Assembly: GCA_014871385.1 (NCBI GenBank)
Contig: CM026428.1
Span: forward strand, 7,481,471 to 7,545,470
Reading direction: 5' to 3'
Source: Ceratodon purpureus
Lineage: Eukaryota > Streptophyta > Bryopsida > Pseudoditrichales > Ditrichaceae
Length of the DNA stretch: 64,000 nt
Position numbers and translations under genes: made by a program. How positions within the stretch are numbered: the first letter of the stretch is position 1; every line of letters begins with the position of its first letter. Positions 42,979 to 54,802 of this stretch are shown in pieces. The notes under the pieces are model-generated. The model searched no databases and was not told the DNA's origin. It saw only the letters and a program-made list of their open reading frames with translations.

Positions 42979-44784
42979 TTAGTCATGTGTCTGTTCACTA
43001 GTACCCATGTTTTCTTTTTCAGTTGTTGTAGTTCCAGTTTTAGTCACACCGGTCCTGTCCATAGCACAATCTGAGAAGTCAAGATGAACAGGGGAGGGGG
43101 TAGATGTTGACACAGGGTCTGCTCCTGTGCTACACGCTGCGCCTTCGGTGGAATGACCTCCAGCACTTGTTTGCAGACCACTGTGTTGCTTTGCAGTAGA
43201 GCCACCCTGCGCAGATGTAAAAAGCGTTCCGTTTGCTGTTGCAAACAGGGTATGGCCTCCATGGGCCAGTGGTGATTGTCCTCCTCGGCTTGACATTGTT
43301 AAACTGTTGCTTAATACAATAGACAAATGTGCCAAGCAATTGACCATCTCACCTTGTTTCAATATGGCCAGTCTCGCATTCTCATTTGCAACTGTGGCAT
43401 TCTCATACATACGCCTATCTTTTTCCCGTTGATATGCCATCTGCTCTGAAAAGAGTTTTAACTGTACCTCAATCTTCGAGCGCTCTAGTTCTCGGGACGA
43501 ATCTGCGATTTCCTACATCTGAGCAGCCATAATGCTACCCGTGGCCTTTGTGGCCTCGGCAATGACAGAATGACCAGATATGCTCTTCCGCCTCACAGCC
43601 GTATTACCAGGTCTCTTGTGCACCACGTATGCAGATGTGTCCGATGAGCTAATCACTTGTAGATGTACTCCAGGTGGTAGCCCAGGAGAAGGGCAAAAAC
43701 CGGGGCTTTGAATCGGTTCAGGCTGAATCGTAGCCCTTGTGGGTGTTGAAGTGGTCCTACGAGGTGACCGTGGCGGGGAGGAGTCCTCTGTGCTCTCCAA
43801 TGGATCTGGATGAGGCATATCTGAGGGGTCCTCCGTTTCGGGTTAGCTCTGGACCTCCTCCTCCTGTTGCCTACCATGTTGTTGAGGCCTGTAATTTCCG
43901 TCACTAGGTGATAGCAAATCCCTGATGTGAGGAGGCTGAATTTAAGGGCGGTTTCCAAACCACTCATGTATTGCTTCAAATACATCTTGCCCAAACAATC
44001 GTGGAAGTGACTCAGCCTTGCGTTCTGCAGAATTCATCTCCCAATAGTCCATGGCGTTCCTCCCAGTGCGGCTTAAACAATCAACAATTTTCTTGTAATC
44101 TGGAATCATTTGATTCTACTTCGTTTTACAAGCAGGCCCATCACGCATACATGGCGAAAATCCGGATTGCATAACATACTGAGATACCCGATGCCACTTA
44201 CTACTTTTAGGAGTCATAAGATTGCGTCCGTCTACTGTATCCAACTCCTCCAAAAACATCTCTCTCTTCGCTGATATGAGAGCAAAAACTTCCGAGGGCA
44301 GCCAATTAGGGCCTCTATCCTTACGTGCACGCTTCAACGGTCCCGAAGTGGGCAGTGTAGATGCTGAGGGTGTAGGCCTTGGTACTCCCAAAGAGGGTGA
44401 CGATCGCCCCATGGGTCTGGGGGATCCGAAGCTTGCCAGCATGACTGGGCCTGCATAGAATGACGATGAGTACTGATAAGTAATGTGAAGGGTGGACCTT
44501 GATCATGTGTCAATTACTCATTTCCGCACCGGAGTGTCTATGTTTTTTTTGCAGGTTCAGTCCAAGGAGAGGCACTGAACTATGAGGTACATAAGATGTA
44601 CCTTGCAAATGAACAATACAAAGTATGCACCTGATTTCTCAAATTTAAATTCTACTCTGTAAAGCACATGAGGTTGAGGTTTTAAGAAAGTCATACTGTC
44701 GACGGGCATTGCAGTAGGGCGCGTCGGAGGAGCGGGACGTAGTGGGCCGTTGTAAACTTGGGAGTCCATGCGGCTATCCATTCC
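42979..44784 (-). pseudogene. Myb/SANT-like partner protein of PIF/Harbinger, broken by four stops
   Basis: PIF/Harbinger elements carry a second gene whose Myb/SANT-like (trihelix) domain binds the element ends and brings in the transposase. Exon 1 is 44784-44697 (MDSRMDSQVYNGPL) and exon 2 starts at 44450, with a GT-AG junction in frame. Exon 2 reads through GPNWLPSEVFALISAKREMF, a typical start of the DNA-binding helix bundle, to DYWEMNSAERKAESLPRLFG. A Pro/Ser-rich linker and a Glu/Arg/Asn-rich probable coiled coil (QREKDRRMYENATVANENAR) follow. In-frame stops lie at 44116-44118 (TAG), 43942-43944 (TAA), 43843-43845 (TAA) and 43513-43515 (TAG). There is no frameshift along about 1.5 kb. 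Sequence upstream of 44784 may hold a further exon. Confidence 0.8.
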
Positions 44785-46617
44785 GACAGTTTCAAATCCT
44801 GCAACGATGTCACACATCAACAGAACAATCTCAGAACCACATGAGCTCACTGAATTACTACAAGTTCATGAAAGAAAAGCAGCGGTTCCCCTACTCCATG
44901 GGCAGCATTGTAGCTGAATACATACTGAACAACATTGGAACTCTACCGAGGTAGGCATGGTCCGAACAACCAATGCATGTCCATTACGTTTGGAAATGTG
45001 TGGACTTTTTCACTGCATGCACTATGAGAAACTATTGAGCTGATACAGAGCATGAAAATGAGTTGATAGAAAGTTGATACAGAGCTTGAATATCGATACA
45101 GAGCTTGAATATCGATTCAGATTTGATATAGAGTTGATACAGAGCTTGAAAAAAAACGTAACTTTCTCACTGCATGCAATGTGAATACAGGGACGCGGAA
45201 CACTTCAACGATGCAAACCAATGTCATGAAAACTTTGAAGGGATACGAAGGTGTGAGAGCGAAATCGATGTCTGCAAGAACAGGAAGATCAAGAAACAAT
45301 GTACCTGGTACCAAACTATGCTGCTGAGGTGTGTCTTCTCCGCTCGCTCTCTCTTTTATAGAGCTCTCAGGTGCTGTTCACGCTCGTCGAAGAGCCGCCG
45401 GCTGCACTCTACTTGCCGACCTTACTGCCGATAATCAAACCAGCGCTCTTTTGTAATTCGACCCCCCAGGTCTCCTCACGTAAGACCGCCCACTCATACA
45501 AGAAATCTACAGATTCAATGAATTCTGATGCCCTACTATACTGCCAGTTCTCTCGTAGAAATCGCAAAAGCTACGGACCCCAAATGTTGTAGCACCGCTC
45601 TTACTGGCCCCACATGTCACACTCCACGTAGGTCGGTGGATAGCAACGCCCAAGTGTGTGAACGCACAGTTACTCTTACAGTTTTATCTGCTCAAAAAAC
45701 TTCGGCATAGTGCCATGTGCGGACGTGCCTTAAAATGCTTAAGTGGTTGGTTTTAGGACACTCAACCTTATGTGTGCATAATTGGTGTCTTTGTGGTATC
45801 AGGATTCAACAAAGAATGATCATGACTTTAACACTGTGGGACCTTCATGAAGACACAGTTTTAGACGTATCATACATTGCAGCAATTCATGCAATGACTC
45901 ATGAGTAATAGCTACCAACTTGAAAGCAAGGCATCAGTTGGAGTAAAAGTGTGACAGTATTCTCCGTTCAATACGTGGTACTCACATGCACTAATATTCC
46001 TGTATAATTAAATTTCATTGGCCAATAGCACTATGAAGACTGCACATCCGACACAACACTAATAAGATAGCAAATTAAAGATTTGAGAATCAATAGTCAT
46101 CTGAAGAGTACATGAGAATCAATAGTCATCTGAAGAGTACATAAGGTTTTGGATTCGTTTTTGGTCATTCTACGCTCAAAAGTTATGTGGCTTTCATACC
46201 CAGTATCATGTATACCATGTAGAGGAAGAGGCTGCCGCATTTGAGAATCTTCGTAGAAAATTTATGCAATGCGAATTGTTCGAAAGTTAAGACTTGGATA
46301 GCTACAGAATCGTTTGGGCTCCGACAGCAAAACCGAGACATACCTCAGAATTATCTATTTACAATTCTGTACCAGATGAATTATGACTTCTAAATTGCTG
46401 GGTATCAATTCTAGGTCGAAAGCTGAGGTGGTCCGTGAGACAACCCGTCTATAATGGAAGATAATATCATAAACTGACACCTCCTCAAATCTCAACAATG
46501 AACCGATTCAGATGCGACAAAGAGCAGATTTCAGAGGAAGGGAAGGGTCTGAACCGACCGCTTACAAACTGAGGGAACCAAAGCCAATCATATTTAAAAG
46601 GGTTAAAGTGGTACATT
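44785..46617. other. Right flank of PIF/Harbinger remnant and eL19 trailer
   Basis: No gene is recognised. The right terminus of the PIF/Harbinger element should fall here, but no inverse of the 37274 motif was found. Local direct repeats occur near 45050-45150 (GATACAGAGCTTGAATATCG) and 46090-46140 (GAGAATCAATAGTCATCTGA). The last ~130 bases are probably the eL19 3' trailer. Confidence 0.4.
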
Positions 46618-48002
46618 TCACTTCTTTGACTTCTTAACTGGGGCAGCGCTAACTGGAGCCTCTGCGGCCTGGGCAGGGGCAGTCTCAGGGATACCCTGGG
46701 CCTGACGCTCCTCCCTCCTTGCGATCTTACGCTCCCTGGTAGCTTTGTTCTTAGCACGCCTTGCCTCGAACTGGTCAGAAAGAGTCTTTTCACGGGCCTT
46801 CTCAGCCTTCGACTTGTGGATGCTTTCCATCAACACACGCTTGTTCTTGAACACATTACCCTTGACCTTCATGTACATGTCGTGGTACATGTGCTTGTCA
46901 ATTTTCTTGGCATCGCGGTACTTGCGAAGCAGACGCCTCAACACACGCATGCGCCGCAACCACAACACCTACATGACAAGGGAGAACCATCACGAACAAT
47001 TAGTCCACCGTCCACAAGTCAATATTATGAAACACAGTGAAATGTCCACCCTCGTTAGGATATGTAACAAGTCAGCATATCAATAGGCCCGGGTGTCTCC
47101 AATGACCTGAATCACGAAATGACTTGTCAAAATGGCGGCATAAAATGGGACTAGTATCTCATGCAGATCGCATGTAAAAACTGAAAAGACTCGAAAATTT
47201 AATTGCAAGGCAATCCTCTCAAAAGCAGTTAACTATCACCTTCTAGCACCAGAAATTCTATCCCTCGATCACTGCTCTACACAAAAAGAACTCCCAGCTA
47301 GGAGTATGATAAACCCTTCACAGCTAAAATCCAGAACCTCAGCACACTAGAAACTACAAAACCCTACTAAATATTCATGGAATATCAGACAATAGACTAT
47401 AATGGGACCCAGACTGTACACCAAAGGAAAGAGAACCAAAAGCCAACGACAACCCTATCATCAAATTTAGATCCCAAAACTCATGAAACCAGAAGCTCAC
47501 CGCAACACCTCAAGATACTCCACAATTGAAGGTAACCATTGACAAATGAACAAAGACACTAAACCTAAAAGTGCAAATGCCCTCAAAATTCCGAGAGATG
47601 GTGGAACAAAGTCAAGAAAGGCCATGAACGTCCGAAATTGACATGCAATTCAAGAGAACCCCCACCGAATAGCACGAACACGACAGCCACCCAAAACCCT
47701 AAAAATGCAAATGCCATTTCACTCACCTTGGTGGGGAGCCTGGCCTCACGGGTACCGCGGCGCTTTCCGTAGCCGGAGTGACGGCCCTTGCGCTTGGCCT
47801 CCAAGGCACGGCGAGCACGGGCGCGCGAGTGGATCTTCTGGGGCTTGCGGATGACGAAGCCGTCCTTGACAAGCTTGCGAATGTTCTGCCGGCTGTTGGC
47901 CATGGAGATTTCGTTGACTTCATTGGGGTCGAGCCAGACCTTGCGCTCGCCGCACTTGAGCACGGAAGCGGCGAGGCGCTTCTGCAGCTTGAGGGACACC
48001 AT
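46618..48002 (-). CDS. RPL19: Cytosolic ribosomal protein eL19
   Basis: eL19 is a component of the 60S subunit. Exon 1 (48002-47727) encodes [20 protein letters not shown] through [10 protein letters not shown]. Exon 2 (46968-46618) continues [20 protein letters not shown] to the TGA at 46618. The total is 208 aa, normal for plant eL19. The intron (46969-47726, 758 bp) is phase 0 and GT-AG. The basic globular part and the long C-terminal helix ([20 protein letters not shown]) are intact, ending in an Ala/Pro tail and KKSKK. AACCCTAA at 48055-48062, in the leader, and AAAACCCTAAAA at 47693-47704, just inside the intron, resemble telo-boxes that mark plant ribosomal protein genes. Confidence 0.97.
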
Positions 48003-48471
48003 GGCGGGGCGCAGGCGGAGCTCGGGGGGCGATGGCGATGGCGCTGGGGCTGCGAACCCTAACTAGTGCACTGCAAAGAGAGGGCCTCCTCTGCGCTGGC
48101 CGCCCTTCTTGTCCCCCCCAACCTTCCTCCCCGGGTCCCCCTCCTCCGGGTCTTTCCTTCGCCCCGACCTGACCCGACCCGTCGCCCGTTCCTTCCAGGC
48201 CCCGGGCATGTCCACCGCTAGTGACACTGTTGATATGGCCTCGTCCCCGTTTCTTTCAGGCCCGGCCACGTTGGAGCATGTCCACCGGTGCACTGCATAT
48301 TTTCATTGAATGGTGGATTGAATTGCTGCTTCACTGGATATTTGTTCTGATTATGTTTCACAAGTTCCATTTTCTACACAGTTTGGGGCTGGGTGGAAGG
48401 TGGGCTGGATGGAATGTTTACCCAGCCTCCAATCTGGTCTCGAGTTTAGGCCTAAGTTGAAATTTTGGACC
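48003..48471 (-). promoter_or_regulatory. eL19 leader and promoter
   Basis: A GC-rich stretch upstream of the eL19 ATG includes the telo-box-like motif at 48055-48062. The CACTA element is inserted about 470 bp upstream of the start codon, so the promoter may be influenced by it. Confidence 0.5.
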
Positions 48472-48474
48472 AAG

Positions 48475-48503
48475 CACTAGTGGGAACTGACTGCAACAAC
48501 ACC
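48475..48503 (+). repeat. CACTA left terminal inverted repeat
   Basis: 29 bp, matching the right end at 25 positions; differences at positions 8, 10, 23 and 24. Preceded by target duplicate AAG. Confidence 0.93.
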
Positions 48504-49402
48504 AGCTCTTACACCGAAACGGTGACTATTCTGGGCCAAGCGTAATGGTGTAGTTGATTTCTCTTCGGTGTAATCCGGCAGGGGGGGTTGGTTTATATTC
48601 AGAATGTGTAATCTGCAGATATTGTCGTCGTGGTCCCACCGACGAGTACTGTTTTGTCGCAGATTCACGTGGGAGGGGCGAGTTACCGCATGTTGGGATT
48701 TGGAAACGGGGAAGCTCGGTAATTACTCCGAGCGGATGATCTCGTCGATGATGAGGGCTAATTCTCCGTTGCTCTTCAGTTTCGAGTAGGTGAATTATGA
48801 GTTCACTTTACCCTCGCTGAATCGGACATACCCGGCCCGTCAATGTTGAGGTACCGTGTCCTTCTATCCGGCCCGGATGACGTCCTTCATCGGCACTGTT
48901 AATACCCGTTTCAGTTAAATTGATGTCCGAGTAACACCCTCTCCATTTGATTGATAACTGTGGAGAAGTTATTTTTGGTACATATCCGCACTGAGATTCG
49001 TATCCGTGGTTCCTTGATACTTATGATATGCTTTCTGGTTTTCGATTGATAACCGCCGGTTATGATGACGAAGGTGATATCCTGAATATACTTCCGGGTA
49101 GGGTATGATTTGCGACGGATGTGCATGCATTCATCCGTGTGAGCGATGGGTATATTCTGAGAATCTCGTTATGTGGATTCGTTTGTCATGGGCGGATATT
49201 CTCAAAGATACAGTTCGGACAAATTTGGATAATGGGCATACCAAGCAATCGACGACACATGGCTTGTACTCTTCTAACATGCCGAGGTCATTTGAATTTC
49301 CACATGCACATACAGTAGGTTTAACGATAAAAGCCACTCATCTGATGACATTGCTAAATGCCAGGTACCTGGCATATTATCCATTTAACTCTCCTCTGAA
49401 AT

Positions 49403-52400
49403 CTAAGCTACCTTGGTTTGCTGTGGATTTTTTTTCTTCGAGACCAGATAGCTAGACTTCCACTTCACATAAACAGAACTGCCGGAAGGTTTCACCAAAG
49501 CATGGTCCAGCAGCGTGAAAGGCTGTCTCTCCTCAATAAAAATCATAGGGATATTGGGGACAACAACCTTGTGAATTTGTACCATTTGCTCCCCCTCTTT
49601 GCAGAGGTTGCCGAGTTTTTGAGATGGAGACTTCCAACTGCCACCGCTCCTCCCCTCCGCAACGACGGTAGTTCCACAGTCCGGGTGCAATATGAAACAA
49701 AGAGAGTTAGCTGCAAGAGGATTTGATGTGACGCGCGGGAGTAGACCATAATCGAAGCGCTGGCGGGGTTGTCTCACTTCGGTCTCCTCTGGTTCGACAG
49801 ACGTCATAAGTCGGGTGCTCACACCGTCGACCCTAGTTTCTCCACGACTCCTCTCACTGGACTCCAGGTTGTGGTTGGTAAGCTGTTGCAGCGGTGGTCG
49901 TTCGGCCTCCCTGTACTGGCTCATAGTATCCATGCTTGGATGGGGCGAATGCTGATCTGCTGCAGTCCGGATTGACGCACTCACTTCAGTGGATACTGCA
50001 GCACCAATCGGCAAGGAATTAGTAAAATTCTGTAATAATGTATTCGGCGTAACCGGGATGGTGTCCCCGCTCGCCCATGAAGGGGATGACTCTGCTCTTG
50101 TGCTTCCACATGCAACCGGATCAAGTAATGTAGGTGCTCGTGTTTGCACCACATCCCTCGTTCTCATGCTGGCCTCCCTCACAGTATACTGCAATGCGGA
50201 ATCCGGATCAGCATACGGTTCAGCAGTGGTTTCCCCAGGTAAGTGGCGGTGTGGTTCGGGGACTGTCGAATGGTCTCCAGAACATTGTAGGCCTGCGTTC
50301 GGGGTTACCGCTGGTGTGACAGAGTGAACGAGACTCTGCGGGTTAATCAGACGGAGTAGAAGTTCCTTGACCTCTCGTATCTGGTCCTTGCTGCTGCTTA
50401 GGTCGTTGGCGATTCGTTGCACTGTGCACTCCAGCGCGTTTATGCGAGTTCCTTCTCTGATCACGTACGGAGGTGTTGTCGGGCGCTGTAGGGGACACAT
50501 GTTAATAACCACTTCCATTTTCAATTAAACTGAAGAGTCCCAATGTGGGCTCCAAAATGTACATGTTTAAAGACATAAAAAATCATCTCGCACCATGACA
50601 GTCGACAGAAGCATATCAACGGTCGGTAACTTGGCTATTGAATAGTATAACCAATAGTCATGTACACGATTAATGACTAACAGCACCATGCTCCTACGAG
50701 TTAGTGGAGTTGAAGACCAGCATCTTATTTACCGTTGGAAAACTCGGTGTCTGTTCTTCACGACGTGGTCCTTGAGCTGACGCCTGCGTTTGTACATGAT
50801 TCATGCCGGTCGTAGGAGTGCTATACTGGAAACCACTGCTCAAGCTCGTGTTCGAATCTGTGTTGTACGTAGATGGGGTACGGAAATATTCTGGATTATC
50901 ACGGCTGAGTGTGGTGTCATGGACCTGCATCATGATCTTCCGGGTAATGTTATCTGAATATCTATGATACAAATCATCAGTCTAAATCGGTATGCAGCAT
51001 GGCAGAGTACAGAAGCAAATACCACTTAACCCGATGCATGTAATCAACGGATAATGTAAGCCAATCCGAATTATGCAGACTGATGTTGTGTTTTATTTGT
51101 TAGAAAATCGATGGTGGGATATTCATGTTTGAGATACTAACCATGTACCCGGGCGGTGCCAGAGGCGGAGCAATCGGTGTCGAGCGTTCAATGTCAGAGT
51201 TCTGAGCCTTCCTCTTTCCCTTCCTCATCTCCGTCATTTGAATCGACTCCTCTATTCCTGCTGCAGAACACCAATATTTCTTCCACTCGATGAACGCCTC
51301 CACCGGACAGTGGGGGTGTCTCAAGCCCTTGTTTTCAATAAAATATTTTTTCCATGATTTTCTATCATTCTTAAGGGTGTTTTTCAAGAATTTACCTAGA
51401 TATGCTATGTCCAGGGGACTAGAATATGTGAATTTCTGTGCAAGTTTCTGAGCAATAACATCTACCTGGGAATTCCAATATTCTCGTCTAGCCTTATAGG
51501 TTCTAACTTTGAAATTAAAGGTTTGTCTAGCTGATAGTCTTGCAGCCCTATGCCAAGGGGTCTTAAGTCCGAGTACAGTACCTGAAGGGCACACAGGTAT
51601 CTCTATGTGAGGGTCTCTGTTTTGGGCATGAGCCGCAGCCATTTCTTTCAGATAAGGGCGATGGACCTCTCGGGATGCAGTTCGTCGTCTGTTTTCTTCT
51701 TGTCGGTTATTTGGTGCCACGCCTCTGTTGTTCTGGAACTCCGTCGAGTTGTTGGGCGGATGCTGTGGGGCTATGTCTCCATGCTTTTGTGGTTGTCGAC
51801 TTGAGCCTGCGCCGGTTTCGTCACGATATTCGGAGTGGTAAGACGTGGACTGCAAGCGATCACCACCGTTTCTCTGCCCGTGGACGGGGGCTGTACCGAC
51901 CTCTGTATGAAAATGCTGATTCGGAAAATCCATTCGCTCGTGAACAGGTTGAGCTCCGAGGTTTTGATTGCCTCCATGTGGTCTTCGATTGATGTCCTCT
52001 CTTGATGTGCGCTGCCAAACAAATAAGCCCGACTTCAGTGAAACTCTTCCACCGAACTCAATGCGTGAGAATTGTACGAACGGACACATTGCGGGATATA
52101 TAAAATTTGTGAGTGCTCACCTGGTTTTCTAATGGAGGTTCAAAAAACATATTAGACTGACGGAGATGTCTCGGTGCAATTCAATTGACAATTCTATAAT
52201 CGCATGAACTTGGATTTCAGAAAAATGTTTGCTCAATGCGCATCCACGATAAGTCTGATTAATTTCTCTGTGCCCGGGGTCCTTACAGTATGGATATTAA
52301 GCGAGGTTGCGTAAGAGAAGATATCGTACGAGAGTCAAAGGGTGAACAGGAATGTAACCAATCGTAATTCACCATCACGCTGGATTATACACTAAATCTG

Positions 52401-53151
52401 CTCCCAATTAAGGATCATAGTAACAGATTACAATAAGCAGCAATGTCGGGATTTACAGCCTACCTCCTGTGAATCATGTCGAGAATTGTTTTGTACACCC
52501 GAAACTTGGGGTCGGTAATACTCTTGCGCGCTGACAGTGGTTGGATATGGCGGTCTGGACGGCCTCTGTGCGACGGTATACAATGTACACCGACTATTAG
52601 TATATTCTGCTAATAGATGGAATCACTCACGTGCATGTTTACGACAATGAAAATATGGCAACTTCTATTATCGAAGTCAGATTCTTCTACGGGTATTTTT
52701 TGGTGAGGTCATGAGAGGATAGCAGCGACGATACAGGCTAGCAGGGGGCATGATAAATCGAGTTACGCAAATGTGATAGTCATAGTCCAGGATGACCATG
52801 AGGATTAAAATGAAAGGGCAGGCCAATCTGATAACAGAAAGTACGTGCGGTACATACCTCAAGATCGCTTGTCTCGGTGTTGGTCTGCCCGTCCATTACC
52901 GGATAAGAAGCCATTCTCGCTGGGAAGGCCATCTGACAGGAACGCTTCAAAGGAGGGCAATTCAATCGACAAACGGAGTGCTCCGAAAGAACTGAGTCCG
53001 AGCTACTCTCAGAAGACGATGTCTGAGGCCAAGGATCGATCTCGTGAGTGGAACCCCGTGGGAAAAAACCGGAGCAGCCCATTAGGGTTTCTCTGGGCCG
53101 CCGTAACCTGATCCTCTTGCAATCCCAGTGGGAGCTACAAAATAGATCCAT
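49403..53151 (-). CDS. CACTA accessory protein, candidate TnpA-like DNA-binding factor
   Basis: I do not recognise it with certainty. Six exons are inferred: 53151-52858, 52565-52464, 52156-52121, 52011-51142, about 50934-50733, and 50485-49403, giving roughly 860 aa. All junctions are GT-AG and phase 0, except that the start of the fifth exon is not settled. The best-conserved-looking part, in exon 4, reads FNFKVRTYKARREYWNSQVD, then LGKFLKNTLKNDRKSWKKYF and PVEAFIEWKKYWCS. It resembles the DNA-binding partner proteins carried by plant CACTA elements (PF03004-like), an impression not tested by search. Exon 6 has a short helical stretch (RIANDLSSSKDQIREVKELL) that could oligomerise. It is transcribed away from the transposase cluster, with a start-to-start gap of about 400 bp. 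The start codon is uncertain. Confidence 0.6.
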
Positions 53152-53545
53152 GAAAAGCAATCGTGGTGACACAGACGATAAAAGTTAGTTATGATCTAAA
53201 CTATAATGGAATGTTGTCCACACCGTGTTGGCGGCTGGAGATCTAGCCTATTTGTGAAAGCAAACGCTGAGCTGATGGGCGAAAAATTTGTCAAAGTATC
53301 TCCTAGGTTATGGTGTGCCATCGTGTGATTCAGTCATGCTGTGCATGTTGGGAACTCATATGGAAAAAGTGACGGCGCAGAGTGCGGGAACGTGGGGAAC
53401 CTTCCACACGGCAAGGCACGTCTCTGACAACGGGTTCTATTCTACTTCGTGGTTATCGACAGGAGCTTAAAAAGAGCTCTTAGAACTTGAGAAGTGACGC
53501 TCCTGATCGCCATTCTGTTTGGAGACATACTGTGAGGGGGGAGCA
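53152..53545. promoter_or_regulatory. Internal divergent promoter of the CACTA element
   Basis: It lies between the starts of the minus-strand accessory gene and the plus-strand genes. A frame at 53288-53470 contains ARHVSDNG, similar to ARHVSEDG of the transposase (near 55982), so a scrap of transposase-derived sequence may lie here. Confidence 0.35.
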
Positions 53546-54472
53546 ATGGAGGGCTGCAGTCCTCAGACGTTACTTAGAAATGGTTTTTGCACCCTGGACG
53601 ACGGCGGTAATGTAGTCGACGTCTGGAACTTCAAAGAGATGCACGACCATTTGAATAGTATTGACAGTGGTGATGAGTGCGAGGGAAATCCTAGCGGGGA
53701 AGGTGGAACTCTCGAAGCTGAAGTTGCTGCGGGATCTGTTGATACTTCGAACGACGGAGTTCCTGGATACGCTCTGAGTTACGCGACGGATTACTCATCT
53801 GCCGACGGGACTGATCGTGGTGTAGGAGGTTTGTTTACCCCTGTGGTAGAGGAAGGGGATCGACATGGAGAGGATGCAGACGATGGTCCGGACTTCCATG
53901 ACATGCCGCGTTTGGAGGGGCCAGAAGAGTGGCGACTTGAATTGGAAGGGATGCCGGATCTAGAGGCAGTGACACATCAGTCATATGTCCAGAAGTACAG
54001 AGCTTTTCGTCAAGAGATGGGAACGACTGAGAAGGCAGTGGGGTGGACCTGTGCCAGCGACATTTATCCACTTTGGTCGTCGTGCATTCAGTTCGTGGCA
54101 ACGGCGATAGTAATGCGTGGAATATGCTTATCGTTGAGACTCTCAGAGGCGGACGCTGCCGATATGCTGGATGTTTTAATGCACATCGCCAGTGATTCAC
54201 TCCCTGCAAATAAACATGCGGCTTCTAAGATTCTAATGTTCTTAGGGCTTCCTTACGAGACCGTACACTGCTGTCCGAGTCCGTCATGCTCTGTTCAATT
54301 CATCGTTGAAGAGCTCAACGATCTCAAAAATTGTCCACAGTGCGGAGCAGAGAGGTTCAGGAAAAGGGGGGATTCCAGTGTCATCAGTAATGAGATAAGG
54401 CAATACCCCCTGATCCCCAGACTACAGCGACTTTACAACACAAATGAGATGACTAGCTTCATGACACAGTGA
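53546..54472 (+). CDS. Truncated paralogue of the CACTA transposase N-terminal zinc region
   Basis: A 308-aa frame starts at ATG 53546 (MEGCSPQTLLRNGFC). Its last ~100 residues parallel the transposase encoded just downstream: ETVHCCPSPSCSVQF against ETIHCCPGPLTCVLF, NCPQCGAERF against SCPRCGAERY, and YPLIPRLQRLYNTNEM against FPLIPRLQRMYSTPLQ. It stops at SFMTQ where the transposase continues SFMTWHARH, before any catalytic sequence. It keeps the Cys/His pattern that should bind zinc, preceded by an acidic region. It could be a dead duplication or a regulator, for example a repressor competing with the full transposase. Divergence from the downstream copy is high at protein level, so the duplication is old, and the frame has nevertheless stayed open. 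Confidence 0.6.
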   Translation: MEGCSPQTLLRNGFCTLDDGGNVVDVWNFKEMHDHLNSIDSGDECEGNPSGEGGTLEAEVAAGSVDTSNDGVPGYALSYATDYSSADGTDRGVGGLFTPVVEEGDRHGEDADDGPDFHDMPRLEGPEEWRLELEGMPDLEAVTHQSYVQKYRAFRQEMGTTEKAVGWTCASDIYPLWSSCIQFVATAIVMRGICLSLRLSEADAADMLDVLMHIASDSLPANKHAASKILMFLGLPYETVHCCPSPSCSVQFIVEELNDLKNCPQCGAERFRKRGDSSVISNEIRQYPLIPRLQRLYNTNEMTSFMTQ

Positions 54473-54802
54473 TTCGATGTCTTAGGGAGTAATGGCAGCT
54501 TGGTATGCCAAGCGTCGCTGGTGTATCTTCTCTCAGTTAATATATAAATTTCAGATTCTGAATCTCACTGTCGAGGCTCTTGTTCACATTCTTGAATGGC
54601 CACTGAATTGGAAGCAGTAGGGTTGAAATAGATGTACAAACTTCGATGAATGATTGTTGATGGATGAAAAACATGTGTCGACATAGTGTATATATGAACT
54701 GCCAAACGTGTCGACGTACTTTGCCTTGGGAGAGACTGGGCTACCTCTCCTAATTCGAGCTGAGTTACTCCGCAGTCGCTCTTTCCATGCTGAGTAGAAT
54801 CA

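Noticed and set aside
42979..44450. Stop codons in the PIF partner gene corrected by RNA editing or read-through
   Set aside because: U-to-C editing in plants is known from organelle transcripts, and nothing here supports programmed read-through. Pseudogene decay is simpler.
44742..44954. Plus-strand frame ending VAEYILNNIGTLPR before a GTAGGC donor
   Set aside because: It overlaps exon 1 of the minus-strand Myb-like gene and matches no family. No second exon could be joined.
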